Origin: Montifringilla adamsi
Taxonomy: Eukaryota > Chordata > Aves > Passeriformes > Passeridae
Length of the DNA stretch: 64,000 bases
Assembly (NCBI GenBank): GCA_017590115.1
Contig: JAGGNK010008337.1
Location: 310,001-374,000, forward strand
Direction: 5' to 3'
The notes under the pieces are model-generated. The model saw nothing but the letters and a program-made list of their open reading frames with translations. It was not told where the DNA came from and searched no databases. Below are positions 43,907 through 58,100 of this stretch, one piece after another. Within the stretch, counting starts at the first letter, position 1; every line of letters begins with the position of its first letter. Both the position numbers and the translations under genes were made by a program.

Positions 43907-46900
43907 CTCCCCTTAGCACTCTGAGCTTTGCTGTACCTACAGCTAATTGAACCTGCCAAATCTGGGTTTGGTTCAGCCCGGCTGAACACGGCCACATCAA
44001 AGCCCTGCACCTCCGCATGGAAAGGGCCCATCTTACGCAGAGGTACCTGGGAAAGGTGCTGATGGTGCAGGTTACATCAGCCTTCACACCAATACATTCC
44101 TGTCACCAGGAATGCCACCCTTGGGAACGGCTCCCTCTGCAGTGCTGACAGGAGCCAAGGGCAGCTGGGAGCGCGGGGACCTGAAGCCCCTCAGGCCAGG
44201 GGAACGTGACCCAGGCTGGGGCCCAAAAGTGTGGCTGCACCTCCAGCCGTGCCCTGGTGAAACCACTTTCCCTTGCACAGACACACCTGTTCTCACACCA
44301 GCTGACACCTGCACAGCAAGAGTTAATGTTATTAATCAGCTCCCTGCCAAGCTGAAATGCATGGGGTTATGCTCCCTGCTGCTCCTTGAAGACTGCCTGC
44401 TTCTGCTCCTTATCTGCCAGCCCTCGGGCAGGATCCAGCCCTGCCTCCCAGCTATCCCAGGTCCAGGGTGCTGCCCTGCCGTCTTCGCAGTCACAAGGCA
44501 GAGCCTTCATGGTTTTAGGAGCGCCTGCCAAGATGAGAAGTTCTGACAAGGGAAGTACCAAATTCAGCCTTTTTTCTCCCCAGAAGATGGAAGTGATTGC
44601 GTAACCTCCCCATCCCCTTCTAACGGAAGCAAGACTATTTGGGTTTATTTAAGAATTTTTTGGCTTCCTCTTTTTTTCAGCATTGACAGCAATGGCCATG
44701 GTGGTTACTGTTTGCCAGTGCCCACTGAGCTTGCTTGCCAAGGTCAGTGATTTCTCCCAATAGAGGGAAAACCCAGTGAAAAAGCTGTACAAGGATGAGC
44801 TGCAGTTTCTGAGGCGGAGGAGGAGGAGAGGGGTACAGGCTCTGGATGGTTCAGCAGGGCTTCCCTGGCACTGGGGCAGCAGCAGAGGCAGAGCCACGCG
44901 GGATCAGACGGCGTCAGACTGGAGTCCCAGCCCAGATCTGCCAGCGAGCGCCTTCTGTGATGTGCAAATTGTTTCAACCAGTTTCCCTATAGGGTGGAGA
45001 AATAAATCTCTATTCCTTTCATTCTAGCACTATGAGATCATATTAATATTAAAAAGGGGCATGCCCAGCTCTAGAATTAGAGCTCAAGACACTTTTCTTT
45101 AAAGATCTGATGATAAATAAAACAGATAATTATTATGCCAGCAAGTAAGGCAGTTATAGAGCTAGAGTAACAATTCCTACTGCTGTACTAAAAGATTTAA
45201 CTTGGACAGAATGGGAGCAAATCACTGAAATTGTCCTTCACAAAAGGTGCACTGTCAGCTCTCACAGGAACAGATTCCCAGCTCTGGAACAATTTAAGTG
45301 GATAGTAAGGGAGGTAGGACAGTTGTGGCTAATTTCCTGAACAAATTCCAGGTTACAGCTGAAATGCCTTGTGACACTTCCACAACTATCAGGATTTCTC
45401 AGCATAAGGCAACACCAAACAACCAAAAAGTCCCTAACTAAAAATGTCACCTAATTGTAAGGGACGAGGTCATGCGCTACCAGGCTCGATTTTAATTATC
45501 TGGGGCAAACAGGCGGACGAAAGGACTCGTGCGCGTTGATGAAAGAATTTGCTGCTCCTTAACCAGTTTGCTTTACCTTGGAAGCAGCTCTTCCCTCAGT
45601 GCTGCCCCAGCTGTCAGAATAAGCACTTCCAGCTCCCTGCAGGTTCAGCTGGAGCGCTTTGATATCCTGTGATGAAAGGCTCCGTGCGTGGCTGTTCCCT
45701 CAGCCCACATCTTCTCCTTCACCCGGGTTACTGCCAGCCAGTTTATGTTTATTAAAGGAGAAAAAAGCACAAAGCAAAGAAGTGAGGAGTGCCTTTTATT
45801 AAAGCTAATTTCTGAGGCCAACCCACACTTCCCACTGCTGCCAAAAGGCTCAGAGTTATTGCCTCTGCTGCAGCCTGTTTGAATAGAGAACCTTTCCCTG
45901 GGTACTGATAAAGCCAAGGAGATACCCACTCCTAGCATGCAATCTGGGAGAGTCTATACTTCACAGCTTTCTTATTCTAATTGCAAACAGAAAAATATTT
46001 TCCCCGTTTTTTTTTCTTTAGGAAGAAACCATTTTCTAGTCAAAAGCCAATGAGATGATGATGTAAAATGCTAATTAAAACTGATCCAATGCAGTCCACA
46101 TGCTGAGCAGCGAGAGGGAAGGAAGTTCACGCTGACCAAAGAAATGCCTTGAAAAGCTACTTAACACCTCACCTGGACAAAACCTTCTGTAGAAAGGGAG
46201 GCCTGGGTGCTTACCTGGCAGGTAACACCAGAACCAGCACAAAGCTTAGTACCCACAAGATCTTGGGACACTTAAAACCTTCCTACCCACCAGCACTGGG
46301 CAAGGGAGATTTCACATGAGCTGCTTCCTCTTTATAAATGATTATGTAAAAGGCTGGTCTAGCTTTTGATATGTGTTTAACACAGAAGTCCACTAAACAA
46401 ATATTTTTAACTGCTTTGATGTAAAGAATAATGGAAACGATCATCTGCACACATTAGAAAGTGTTTCACTAGGAAACAACTGTTTGATTATCAGCAAAAG
46501 CATAGACCAGATGAACCAGACGATTCATTAAAAATAATAACCCACCAAAGCTGGCTGGTTTAGGATAAAAAATGAACCAAAGATATTGTTTCTGTGCTTC
46601 AATGGCAGCTTCAGAACAGATATTAAGTATTCCTTACTTTTACAGAAAGGTATGCTAGTGCTGCTCAGAAGCAATTAGGTAAAAAGAAAGCCAAGACTTG
46701 CAAACTGCTAATTTTACTTCAGCTCAGTTTTCAGTTCCCTTTTTTCCCCTGATTTAGGAAATCAGGTTTGTGGTTCTAGAGCATGCCAGACCACACCTGT
46801 GCCAGTCCTCTGGGTGATAAAGAAAAAAGCAAAGTCTGAGAAGATGACCCTGGGCTCAAAGCAGAGAGAGGAGAGACAGACACGGCCTGGGTATCCCAGC

Positions 46901-47473
46901 ACCCCCAAAGCACCACCAGGTTTGCAAAGGACTAGCTGGTATTAAAGTCCTGCTGCACAGACAAAAGAAAGCACGCTTTTGAGCAGCAACACCTTCTAAA
47001 ATCCAGAAATGGCTGTTAATTCAAAGCCTTTTCCCTAAACAGCTGCATTTCTGAGAGGATCCAAGACACAACTTTTGATAGTAACGAAGCTCAAAAATAC
47101 ACAGCTCCAAAGAGCCTAGAACTTATCAAGACAGTAAGGACAAAAGGAATGATGCCACTGTGGACTTGAGAGAAAGCCCAGCTGTCTGCTCTGACTCTCC
47201 AGCCTCCAACAGCCTCAATCACCCTTACATCTCTCACTGTTGCTTGACCACTGCTTTGAAAGGCAGACGTTCCCAGGCATCAGAGAAGAGATAAAAAAGA
47301 GCATTTTAACTAACATAACAAAATATCCAAAGGAAAAATCAAGTGGTCTTACCTACACAGACAATGGTTTAACCTACCTAAGCACCCTCTAAATATATGA
47401 CCTTCATTTGAAAGGGTGCAGGCAGGTCTGTTATTCAGTCAAGATTAAAACTAAATTGTCATTATAAAGTTAA

Positions 47474-47526
47474 TACATATATATATATACACACACACAT
47501 ATATATATATATACACACACACACAT
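47474..47526. repeat. AT/AC compound microsatellite
   Basis: Alternating blocks of AT and AC dinucleotides in the pattern AT, AC, AT, AC. Likely polymorphic in length. Confidence 0.9.
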
Positions 47527-48185
47527 AATAACAGTGGTGATTAAAACTGATGTGATAAAAATTATATGTGGTTGCCCTCTGGTTTCTGATACTTGAATTA
47601 TCAATGCTAAGACTTTAATATAAACTATCAAATTATTCTAACTACTGTCATTTTTCTGATAAATGCTTAATTAAATATCCCTATACCTCTTTCAAGTCCC
47701 TCAAAAAAGGTGCTTTTTACTCCCTTCCTGGCCCAGTATCTCCAGTGCATAAAAAAGACAACAGCAAACATACCTCAGGCTCTTCTTCCTCCAAACCAGG
47801 TTATTTGCAGCCTTGGCTTTGCTGGTACTGGGAAAGACCTTTTAGCAGAGCCTGGAGCTGGGTAAGGATTTGCAACCTGACTGCAAAGCACTGAGAAACA
47901 TCACCCAAAGAGCTGAAAGAAAAAAGAGAACATGTCCTCCAGACACATGCAGAATCTTCTTCATTTGCAGCAAGAACAGAAATCACTTCCAGCAGGAGGA
48001 AGCTGTACAATCAGCAGCGTCCTGCTGTCAGCTGCAGAGCTGCTAACTCTCATCAGGACCTGGGTTACACCACCAACTCTAATGCTCCTGGATGTGAATC
48101 ATCTCCTTAACCTCAATGAAGAGATCCACAGTCGTAAGTAAATGTCACTGAGATTTTTCTAAATTACTTCACACAACATCAGAGA

Positions 48186-48765
48186 GCACAGAATATGCTG
48201 AGCTGGATCCCAAGGATCATCAAAGCCCAGCTCCTGGCCCCGCACAGGACACCCCAAGAATCCCTCCTGTGCACGGGAGCATTGTTCAAACGCCTCCTGA
48301 GCTCTGCCGGCCTTGGCGCAGTGACCACTTCCCAGGGGAGCCTGCTCGGTGCCCAGCCAGGTTCTGGGTGGAAAACCTCTTCCTGATGTCCAAGCTAAAC
48401 CTGCCCTGACACAACTTGAGGCCATTCCCTCAGGTGCTGTCACTGTCACCACCTGCTCCCCTCACCAGGAAGCTGTAGCTCCGTGAGGTCTCCCCGCAGT
48501 CTGCTCTGCTCCAGGCTGAACAGCCCGGTGCTGCTCCTCACAGGGCTTCCCCTCAAGGCCTTCACCATCCCTGTGCACTCCTCGGGATGTTCTCAAGCAC
48601 CTCTGTATCTTTTTTACATCCCAGTGCCCCCAGCTGTCCCCAGCCCGAGGCCAGAGCAGGGTGGGACAGTCCCTGCTGGGCCTATGCCAAGGACACGGCC
48701 GGCCCTCCTGGCTGCCGGGGCACTGCCGGCTCAGGGGCTGTGCTCACACTGAGCTTGAGAATGAG
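48186..48765 (-). mobile_element. CR1 LINE fragment (3' portion), minus strand
   Basis: On the + strand it reads as the reverse complement of the avian CR1 3' region: CCAAGGATCATC, CTCCTGGCCC, GCACAGGACACCCCAAGAAT, TGACCACTTCCC, CTGACACAACTT, GAGGTCTCCCC, CAGGCTGAACAG, CTTCCCCTCAAGGCC and CACGGCCGGCCCTCCTGGCTGC. It is 5'-truncated with small deletions and many substitutions. The long ORFs here are remnants or chance. Confidence 0.93.
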
Positions 48766-49667
48766 GGAAGAAAACGGCTTATGCATTTATTCTACACATT
48801 AAAAAAGATAAGCATGAAATAAAAAAGGTACATTTCCTTAGCTCATTAGCATTTAAATTTAAGAAGCAGTATGAACAAGCACTGTGAAATTCAAATTTAT
48901 CTTAAAATAAGATTTAAGTCTGGCATTACTTCCACATGAAAACCAGCGCATTGCTCTTGCACACAAGCAAGGCCTGATTTTGAAACATGTATCCATGAAG
49001 ATGTGTATACATGTTTATACATGAACTTCACCCAAGAACAACGTTTGCACATCCAGGTGTAAATACATAAATCTAAATATATAAAGGAAACCTTCATTTT
49101 CCCCCAAGACTGAACGCATGATGACTTGTATTCACAACATGGGCTAGAATTAAATGTTCATATCAAAACGACACAAGCAGAAACTATAGTTATTTTGAAA
49201 CTTCTCTGAAGAAGTGGGCCTCAAATCATCAGCTAATAATCCTGGTTAAAGAGTTATTTGAAATAAACTTAATTTGCTTTATTGCTGTAAAGATCATGTT
49301 AGTAAACCAGGAACTTTCTAATACAGAGAAAGGGTTAATTTTTTACTGAAATAAACTACATGCTCAGAAACAAGCAAGAGACCAAATAACTGCAGCTGCT
49401 AACAGATCACACAAGGAGTTTTAACTTTTGCTGTCAGCAGCTGATATGACTTTTTAATAGCACTGAATATGTATAAATCTAAAATTTTGCTTAGTAAATA
49501 TTATTTTATAAGAGATTTTTCTTTCTATAAATACAGTGATGACTTGTGCAATAATCATGACTAATTCCTAAAGACTTAAAAGGATTACCTTTATTACAGT
49601 GCCAAATGACTAAGATCCTTAGTTAACTAAATTTTCTTAATGTGTTCTCTAATTTTGATTTTGTATT

Positions 49668-49673
49668 TTTATT
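49668..49673 (-). terminator. SLX4IP: Candidate SLX4IP poly(A) signal (AATAAA on minus strand)
   Basis: TTTATT on the + strand, about 70 bp after the stop codon. A second AATAAA on the minus strand is at 49590-49595. Either would give a short 3' UTR. More distal signals are also possible. Confidence 0.3.
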
Positions 49674-49741
49674 GTTTTCCATCATTTTGAATTGCTTCTT
49701 GCTCTTTGCTTAGGCACAACCTTGGCTGACCACCCATGCTA

Positions 49742-50570
49742 TCAAGGCAGTATTTCAGATTTTGACTTCTTAAGCCTTCGCAGTTTTAACTTCCCGAGAC
49801 CATTTTCCACTTCTTTTTTTCTTTTTTGGGAAAGCTTCTCTGAAGACACGGGGTGCAGTTCTAGACATGATGTTGGCACTGCAGGCAGCTCTTCAGGGAC
49901 TGTGCTTGGCTCACTTTGGCTTGTCTGCACTCCACTGCTGCTCACAAAAAGAGACCAAGAGGGGTTTTTGCTCAAAGTCAATGACTTCTTGTCAACCACA
50001 GTCTTTGTCACGTCTTGCTTTGAAAACAACCTGGAATTAAGAGGTGTCTTCTCCTCCAGGAATGGACCCAAACAATGATCATCCCACTTACTCATCTCTG
50101 TATTGATAGAAGTTAAAGGAGTCTCTTCAGAGGACACTTTTGTGGAATGCTCCAACCTTTCCTCTGAACCAGGGGCGTCGAGCTGAGCCTGTGCTCTGGT
50201 CACCCTCTGACTCAGTCTAGGAGCCGGCAGCGCTGACTCAGAGCTGCAAGGAGGGCTCTCACTTAGCAGACTCGCCCCTGGCCACTCCAGAGAGTGAGGT
50301 TTGTGCTGGCTGTGAACCCCTCCTGGCTCTCTCTGATGAACATCATTTCTCTGCTCTAGCACAGGAAGTCCCAAGCTGCTCTCAGCTGTGTTTGTGCAGT
50401 CCTTCAGCAGGCCTGGGCTCCTACGTTTCACAGCAGACCGAGCACTGAGAGAAGTCTCAGAGTCTCTGTTCTCTGTCTGCGAGTCTGCACAGCCAAGATA
50501 CACTTTCTTGGAGTCCTTGCTGATTTGAGGTTTGCTTGCACTACTTCTCCTTGGTTTTGTCCTCTTCACA
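49742..50570 (-). CDS. SLX4IP: SLX4IP last coding exon (C-terminal region)
   Basis: On the minus strand the acceptor tttattgcag precedes base 50570, and the frame continues for 275 residues to TGA at 49744-49742. The first base completes an Ile codon begun in the upstream exon, giving ILRKIVKRTKPRRSSASKPQ across the junction, which parallels human SLX4IP. Further in, SPPCSSESALPAPRLSQRV resembles another human segment. The C-terminus is basic (KLKLRRLKKSK) and could act as a nuclear signal. SLX4IP binds the SLX4 scaffold of the XPF-ERCC1, MUS81-EME1 and SLX1 nucleases and affects telomere maintenance. The C-terminal part is poorly conserved and likely disordered. The neighbour order (tail to tail with JAG1) agrees with human. 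Confidence 0.9.
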
Positions 50571-52053
50571 CTGCAATAAAAAGGAATTTTGTTTTTTAAA
50601 TTAAAAACGAACCTTTACTGACTCCACTTACTGTTTTTCCAACTCTGAAACACCACTTGGGCCACCCAATTTCTGAACGTGGAAAAAATGCCTGTGTATC
50701 ATCTTGACAAGCAGCAGTGTTTGCCTAGAGTGGATAATATCAAGCGTTATCCATCTGATTTTCCACTGCGCTAGGGGAGAGCCCTATTTATTAATGCCTA
50801 AGCCATGAAGAAGTGAGTTCACACTCTTTTCCAAGAGGCAGAACTGGATTCATTACAGATGTTAAAGGTCAACAGAGCAGAAGTATATTGAATTCCTTTC
50901 CGAACCGGCTAGATAAAACAGCATTTCCTAAGTGCCTAAATGATTGCAAAGCATTCCCATACATCCCCATGTATAATGCATATCTACAGGACAGAGGGGG
51001 CAGGCGGGAGAGGCAGTGAGTGCGCCTCTGTGTGAGAGCTCCTAATCTCTATTTTAGAATGTTCCTCTGGAATTTTTCCCAGGACATTTCAAAGCATTGC
51101 TTTAAAGTTAACCACTACTCATCTAGTATCAAGCCCATTCATCTGGCAAGGACTTTGGTAATGCAAGTAGATGATATTCTGAAAGGAATTACACAGGAAA
51201 ACGGGACCACAAGGGACCTGAAGGAGTGTCAGTACACAAACACTCCTCAGCACTGTGTTACCTATGGATCCACATTTCACACAGCCCCTAAGATGAACTT
51301 TATGCCTCAGTCCTGAAGCTGCATTTTGAGTCTAAAGACGTTGCTAGATCTCAGCCCCAGGCTGAGATCACGTTTTGCTGCCCAGCAGTTTCCAGGACAG
51401 CGCATCTAACTCCTGTCAAAGAGGGCTCATCCAAAACAGGTAGAGCTGGCATACCCCCAAAGCTAATCTCAGTGCTAAAGACAACACAGATGAGACAACA
51501 GTGGTAAAAAGAAAAGTTGCCAGGGTTTACAGCAAATCTCTGATGTCACAGGTGATTTGGGGCTGCTGGCATCTCCCACAAGTTGGGATGGAGTCCTGGT
51601 ACCACATGGAGCAGTGACAAGTTCATCAAGTTGATCAAGCTGATCAACTCATTCTCCCCATCCACTCCACCAGGGATACTCTTTAATTGTTACTATTGAT
51701 CCAGAGTCTCAAAATGAACAACAGAAAAATATTTGTGAAGTGTTTTTCACTCGATTCAAGCATCATATATTTATGTTGGCTCAGAGCATCATTCAAGGAA
51801 AAACAGCCTGTTTTGACTCTGCCTAGTGCTATGTGTGACATCTATGTGGGTTGTAATAGCTTTCTCCATGCTGTAAAAAACAACAATCATTTTATGTGCT
51901 TATCCACACTACAGTAGTAATCTTTCAGTAATTTAAAACAATCTTTTGTAAAGTAGTTTATACTATTTAAAATTTTGTATTATTTAAAATTTTATTTCAT
52001 AAGCTAGATTCTACCAAACCAAATTTTACCAATTATAAAGAATAGTGGCATAC
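50571..52053 (-). other. SLX4IP: SLX4IP final intron
   Basis: A 1.48-kb intron with donor AAAAAT|gtatgc (minus strand, at 52053) and acceptor attgcag (at 50571). No repeat or gene recognised in it. Confidence 0.85.
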
Positions 52054-52163
52054 ATTTTTCTCAGGATGTCTCTCTTGATTTGTTCACTCAGACTAATCTT
52101 AAGCTTCTTGTTCTCAGCAGATTCAGTAAAATATTCAGACGTCCCATTGGAAAGTTCTTCTTT
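52054..52163 (-). CDS. SLX4IP: SLX4IP penultimate coding exon
   Basis: 110-bp exon on the minus strand, acceptor ttttggagcag, donor AAAAAT|gtatgc. It reads KEELSNGTSEYFTESAENKK, then LKISLSEQIKRDILRK and two bases of an Ile codon. It parallels human SLX4IP around [20 protein letters not shown]. Frame and split codon fit the last exon exactly. Confidence 0.85.
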
Positions 52164-55100
52164 CTGCTCCAAAAGAAAATACAGGTTTAAAGCATGACAC
52201 ATCAAACTATGATTATCCAACAGAAAGCTCCATTTCTAATACTAAGATTTAGAGCTGTTCTTTATTTTATTTTGATCCGAGCAGTCTAAAAGAAACAATT
52301 ATTTTTAATCTTTTACTATTTGGGAGTCTAGTCGTTCCCTCCCCTTGACTCCCAAGCAACATATTTCGTATGCTAAAACACACCGCAAACAAACAGGACT
52401 GCAGTGTAAAGGATGTAGCTTTCCAAACCATCTGAGGAAACTGTTGGCAAATATTTGACATCTTTGTGGCTCAAACTGTGACAAATGCCAGGAATCTCTC
52501 TTGCAGACAGGAGCGCGCTTGTCAGTTTTTTTTCTGAAGAGACTGACTGGCGCAGTGGTCTATACACTTATTCTCAGAGGAATTCCCATAATTTTCCATA
52601 CTTAGAAAAAAAACATGCACAGCGTTATTTGCTCATGGAACAAGGCAAGGGTTAAAACTTTTAATTCTAACATTTAAACGCTCACAGCTTGTAGTGGTTG
52701 GCTACTACAGGACAACAGGGGAATTCTTTCTGGTCTCAGCTAACAGCAGCACCATCCTTTTATATAATACGAGGTTGGGGCGAGCGGGAGGGAAGGAAAA
52801 TGCTTTTTCTTCAAGCTGTGAGCACTTCCCTTCACAATGAAACAATCTCAATCAAAGAAGAGCTGTTTGCTGATTTCACTATTAACTACCACACACTTCC
52901 AAAGAAGTATTACGCCTGAGGCTATGGAGGGGAGGAAAAAGAAGCGGTGAAGTCCAGAGGAGAAGAGGCTTTGCGCATCTCCTTGTCTTTGAGAGCACTT
53001 TTCTCCCTCAGCCCCTGCGATGCAGCCTCTGACGGCTCCCCAAACGCAGGGGAGCTCCAGCCCACTCCTTGGTGAGGCACTGGATCCAGGTGCTGCGGCA
53101 GAACCGAGGGACACAGAGACAGCCAGCAGAGGCACAAAGCCACAGCCTGTACATGACCCCTGCCTGGAACACCCCTTGGGATCCCGTCACTTAGGGGAGA
53201 TTAAGCCCTGCCCATTTTTATTTCTGTTTTAGAGGAGAGGGCAGGGGGGACCGCCATGCTCTTTCCAGAAGAAATAGCCAGTGAAAACAGCTTCTTATTT
53301 TGCAAGCAGAAGGAGGGTAGTCAGGCAAAGAAGCAAAGCCATTTTGGCACGTAAAGCTACAGCTGTTCTGCCCTTCCTTTCAGAGACAAGTTACACAAAT
53401 GTGCACACTGAGCCAGGCATGAAGTTCTGTCCACACGTGGTGTAAGGAGTGTGTTTACAGCAGGCAGAAAACACATGGAGCATACCGGCAATGTGATCCC
53501 AGCCTCAGAAATCAAGCTTAACTAGTTTAATCTGAGGGATTAATTGCTGCTTCTATTCTTGCTGGAGGTAGATTCCCCTAATTTGACTAAATATATTTTC
53601 ATACTTTTAATACTAAGCTATTAAAGAATGAAGTACTACTATGATATTCGAGCCTTGTGCTTATTTTAAGAGAAGGCAGAGACTGCAAAGTCTGTAGAAA
53701 CTATTTTGATTTCCAGTAACAGCCACACAACTTGGAGGCTGAAGGGTCTTGCACAATCACCATGCATCAAAGCAGCTGGAGAGCACTCGTACTTGGCCGG
53801 AGAGCCAGAGCCCATATGAGTTCCTGCTGGGTGGAAAGGGGTAAGGTTAATTCTGTTAAACCTTCAGCCCCCAGCACGCTGACCAGGCCAGGATCAGCAG
53901 CCCACCCTGACAACTCTTGTCACTCTGGTAAGCAATGCACGGAAAGGAGCCCTTGGTACAAAATCCAGGGGAGGGCTGGGCATGGTTCCTGTGCCCACGT
54001 ACTCCCTACTGCAGATAAGGAATAAGCCCCAGCTCCGACTTGCCTCTGACTCAAGACCCTTGCAGGACTGGGTCGTGTCAGGCTGTGAGGAGCAGACCCT
54101 GCAGAGAGGCCAGGATGACAAAATCACAGCACTTGTGAATTGAGTCAGGCTGGAGCTGATGGCCCCAAGTTGCAGGGCTAACACATTCCCTCACTGCGCT
54201 GTCATCGACCTTTTGTTTTGCTTTCAAATAACTTCTCACACAAAGCAGTGACAGAAAGGGTTAAGGCATCAAAAAAAGTAAAAATCAAAATGATTTATAT
54301 GTGAAACACTTCTGAACATGCCCTCTAAGTACAGTAGATTTTCCCCTCGGAACCACACCCTGTAAGTGCTGTATTTTGAGAGCTGAACAATTAACATGAG
54401 GCATATGAGTCAGGCTCTGAAAGACTCTGTGGGAACCAGAGAGCCTTTTGCTATTAGTAGTGATGTAAACTCCCTAAGGCTGGAATAAGTCCACAATAGA
54501 AGGCAAAGGGAGTCATAAATAACAACAGTGGGCACTCCATATACTACTAAGACACACAGCCATTATTGGTGATACTTCCTTTATTTTCTTTATTAGACTT
54601 AATAATTTTAGTTAATTAAAAAAAAAATAAAACACACTGTCTGTTTTGGGAATACTATTTATTTCCTATGGGAACTTCAGGACTTGCTAAAGAAAGAAAA
54701 AAAGCTAATCTGCTCTCATCCTGTCTAGTAATCCCAGATTCCTTTTAGGCAGTGAAATAATTAAAGAAAAATATTCCAGGCATAAAAGGGAGGACAGCAG
54801 AAGCAGACATCATATAAACAATGACACCATGACAGAGAAAAACGTCAAAGCACCGCCAGACTTGCGACTCGACTCTGAAAGAGCTGCAGGGAGTGGGATT
54901 GCTGCTAACAAATTAAAACCACATTTCTTGGCAAATTGTTAAAGGCAGACATATTTACATTTGTATAGAGACTGGGTGGGCACAAAAGATTAAAATGCTT
55001 CTCCAGCCCTTGAACTGCCAAGTTCTATTAGAAATATGTGCTCTTAAAATCCCAGGGTAAGCTCAGTCCTTTGTCACTAAAACTGCAGAGAAGGGCCTAC

Positions 55101-58100
55101 AGAAGTGAAGCTTGCAAAGTCTGATCAGCCTACCTGCTCATGACACTGGTCTCCCCAAATCTGAATTCAAGGTCCTTAATACTTATCCAAAGAGATGTTT
55201 GGGGGAAGAAAAACCTCTATCAAAACCTACAGAGAACTATCAGACACACTGCTAGGCACAGAACATACTTCCTGTAAGGTTTATCAAATTGAGAATTGTC
55301 TTCTTTTTATCTTTTTTGTTTTTGGCTATTTTACTCCGCTTACTACACACACAAGCTGAAACAGAAACCCTCAGAACTGTAAAAGTGGCATTCAGTGCCC
55401 TCTCTCTCCAGCTCCCTCCAGGACAGCTGAATTCAGCAGTACAGCACTAAGTACCTGTTAAAGCACTACCCAGGGACAGGCACTTGCGAGGGACCCTTAT
55501 CCTGAAGAAGAGCTCATTCCCCTGAAGCAGAGGGAAAGCTTTGGCCTTGCCAGCATGACAATATACTCATACAAATACTCTTTTCTTTTTTTTCTTCCAG
55601 TCTAATACTGGGTTGAAAGAAAATCTTCAAAGTGAACCCTGCTGCCCCCCTTTCCTGCCTCTCTGGTGTCATGCTTGCTAGTTGTTTCTCACTCTTCTCA
55701 GTGCCACAAGCTTATGTACCAATAAAGTAAGACTAAGAGACAATTAAATTTCATGTCTGGTTCCCAACCCCATAATAGAAAACACAGTTTTTAAAAGGCA
55801 TTTATCAATGTGGCTCATCAAAAATACTCAATAGAATACATCAGCTGGTTCAAGAAATCAATTTTTATGTCATGGTGGCAAAAGGGAGGGGATTATAAAG
55901 ACAGTAATATAGGCAAAGCTATGAACTAAAGTATTATTCCAGGTCCATACAATAAAACTAAAATTGGTGAAATGACTAAGACAGAAACACTTATTTAGGG
56001 GAGCTTTATGTAAGCTTGCAATTGGATGATTTCTCTCAGTGCCATTCTAAGCTGTATCATGAGCTCAACCATCAAAGACAACCTTTAGGTTTCAGAGGTG
56101 TCCTGACAGAAGACGGACAGATCAGAGAGGTCAGACAGGACTCCTTCCAATCTGATAAACAAAAAGGCTCCTTAAAGCAAGCGAGGAGGCTTCTGAGGGA
56201 AGGATGAATCAGACATTACAATCTAACTGATAAAAAAGTGACAGAGACAGGACTTTGGGTCTCGTCTCCTGCCCTCTCCCAACCCACATGAAGGAAAAGC
56301 TTCCCACAGTTTCAAGATGCAAATTTTTTTGCATTTCCAATGTAGTGATGCATCAGTCCTGGCAGTTCTACTTATGAACTCCAACCACATCATAAAACAC
56401 TTGCAGAAGTTTTCCAAGTACAGAAATGGATATTATTCTCAACCTGAAATACAGTTCCTTGATCAGATTTGTGGAATATTGCTCTACATTTTAAAGTTGA
56501 CTGTCCTGCTGTAGAAGTCAGTAAATTCCAGTAAAAATCATTAAGGTTACACTGGAATACTGGTGTTGCCTTTAGAAATAAGTATTTTTAAGGAATGCTG
56601 GTCGTTTTCAAAAACACTCCAATTTCAATCTTGAAAAGAATGTAACAACCAGGGCAAACTGCATCTGTCCAGGAGGAGCAGAACTGTTCAACCTTCCCAT
56701 AACCTAGCACAGAAGGCAAAATCAAACTCCCGGGTCAGCACAGTCTTCACCATCTACCACCAAAATTCCTTTGAATGTGACACCACAGCTTTTCAGATCT
56801 GCTCCTCAGGAGACCCCATGGTCTGTACGATTTAGTCCAAGCATTGGCCCAGTCTGTTACAAGCCCCTGTGATACACATTCCTCTTTCTCAAAACACAAG
56901 GTGTGAACCCAAGTTTCTCACTCAATACGTAAGTCCTGGCAATTACAAACATTCCAAAGGTCCCCCAGGCATCACCAGATTAGCTTCAAGCATATGACTT
57001 CTATGAGGAAAATGCCTTTTTCCTTTTGAAGTATTTGGTTCAGATTTTAACTGTATTTCACATATAGAAGGAATCTCAGACTGTTCTGAGTGTAAGAAAT
57101 TCAGAGCTGTCTAGATTTGCATTTGAACACCCACTAAAGAAGAGAAAATAGAAGAATTCCTGCTGTAAATGGCAGAGCACAAATGAAATGTGATTCTTCC
57201 TAAAACTTAGAGCTGCAGGGGAGCCTTTTTATAAATGCAGCCCATGTGTAACACAGGGAGCAAATACCCCATCACACTTTCTAATGGCACAGAAGTGCTC
57301 CCGAAGCAACCGATTTATTTACACACTGAGCAGCACGTGACACAGGCTGTGTGCATTTGCTTGAAGGCAAGAACTGCTAAAATTAATGTTAAGTAATTGA
57401 GCTATTAATCATTCTGATTTTATAGACTGATGCTTCAAGACTCATATTCTATTTTCAGAGAAAGTGTCCACTGATAAGAACTGGAGGAGTAGACAACAGC
57501 TTTTCAACCAAAATAACTTCTCTCAATGACACTACAGAAAAATCTAAAGCATATTGACAGTGAATTTTTACTTTTTTAAAGGAAACCCATGTCTTATAAG
57601 CATGCATCTTCAGCCAACCATTTCCATCAATTTTTAGGTTCCTGACTCCAGTAATTATGAAAGAGGCCATGCATGCTAGACACACATTTCATACTTGAAA
57701 GATATTTTTATAAAATAAGGGAATAGCAATTTTCTGTGTTGCTTGACCCCCTTCTCCAGCTTACAAATCAAGAGAGAATATCTGATTCAGGCCCCCCTGT
57801 AATCCTGTACTACAGCTTTTCACAGCTTGGCATGAGGATCCTCCATGTGCCTACCAAACCTCACTGGGTATGGGGTCAGCCAGTGCAGATGCCCCTCAGC
57901 ATCACCCACCAGCAGCACTGAAGCAAACTTTGCACTTGCCCTTCCAGACATAGCATGGCTTATATGACATGAGGGAATACTCCTTGGAGCACATGATGTA
58001 TACAGTGTGATTCAGATGCCCAACACTTGGATACTTATAGGAAAAAAAAATACATCCATTTTCTGCTCTTTTGTTGTTTTTATGCAATTACAATATGCAG

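Larger units (their letters stand above)
42486..49660. other. Intergenic region between JAG1 and SLX4IP 3' ends
   Basis: No gene supported on either strand. It contains a GAAAT repeat (43851-43906), an AT/AC microsatellite (47474-47526) and a CR1 fragment on the minus strand (48186-48765). Short open frames here lack codon patterns or homology I recognise. Confidence 0.8.

Noticed and set aside
48159..48752. Minus- and plus-strand open frames around 48.2-48.8 kb
   Set aside because: They fall inside a degenerate CR1 retrotransposon fragment.
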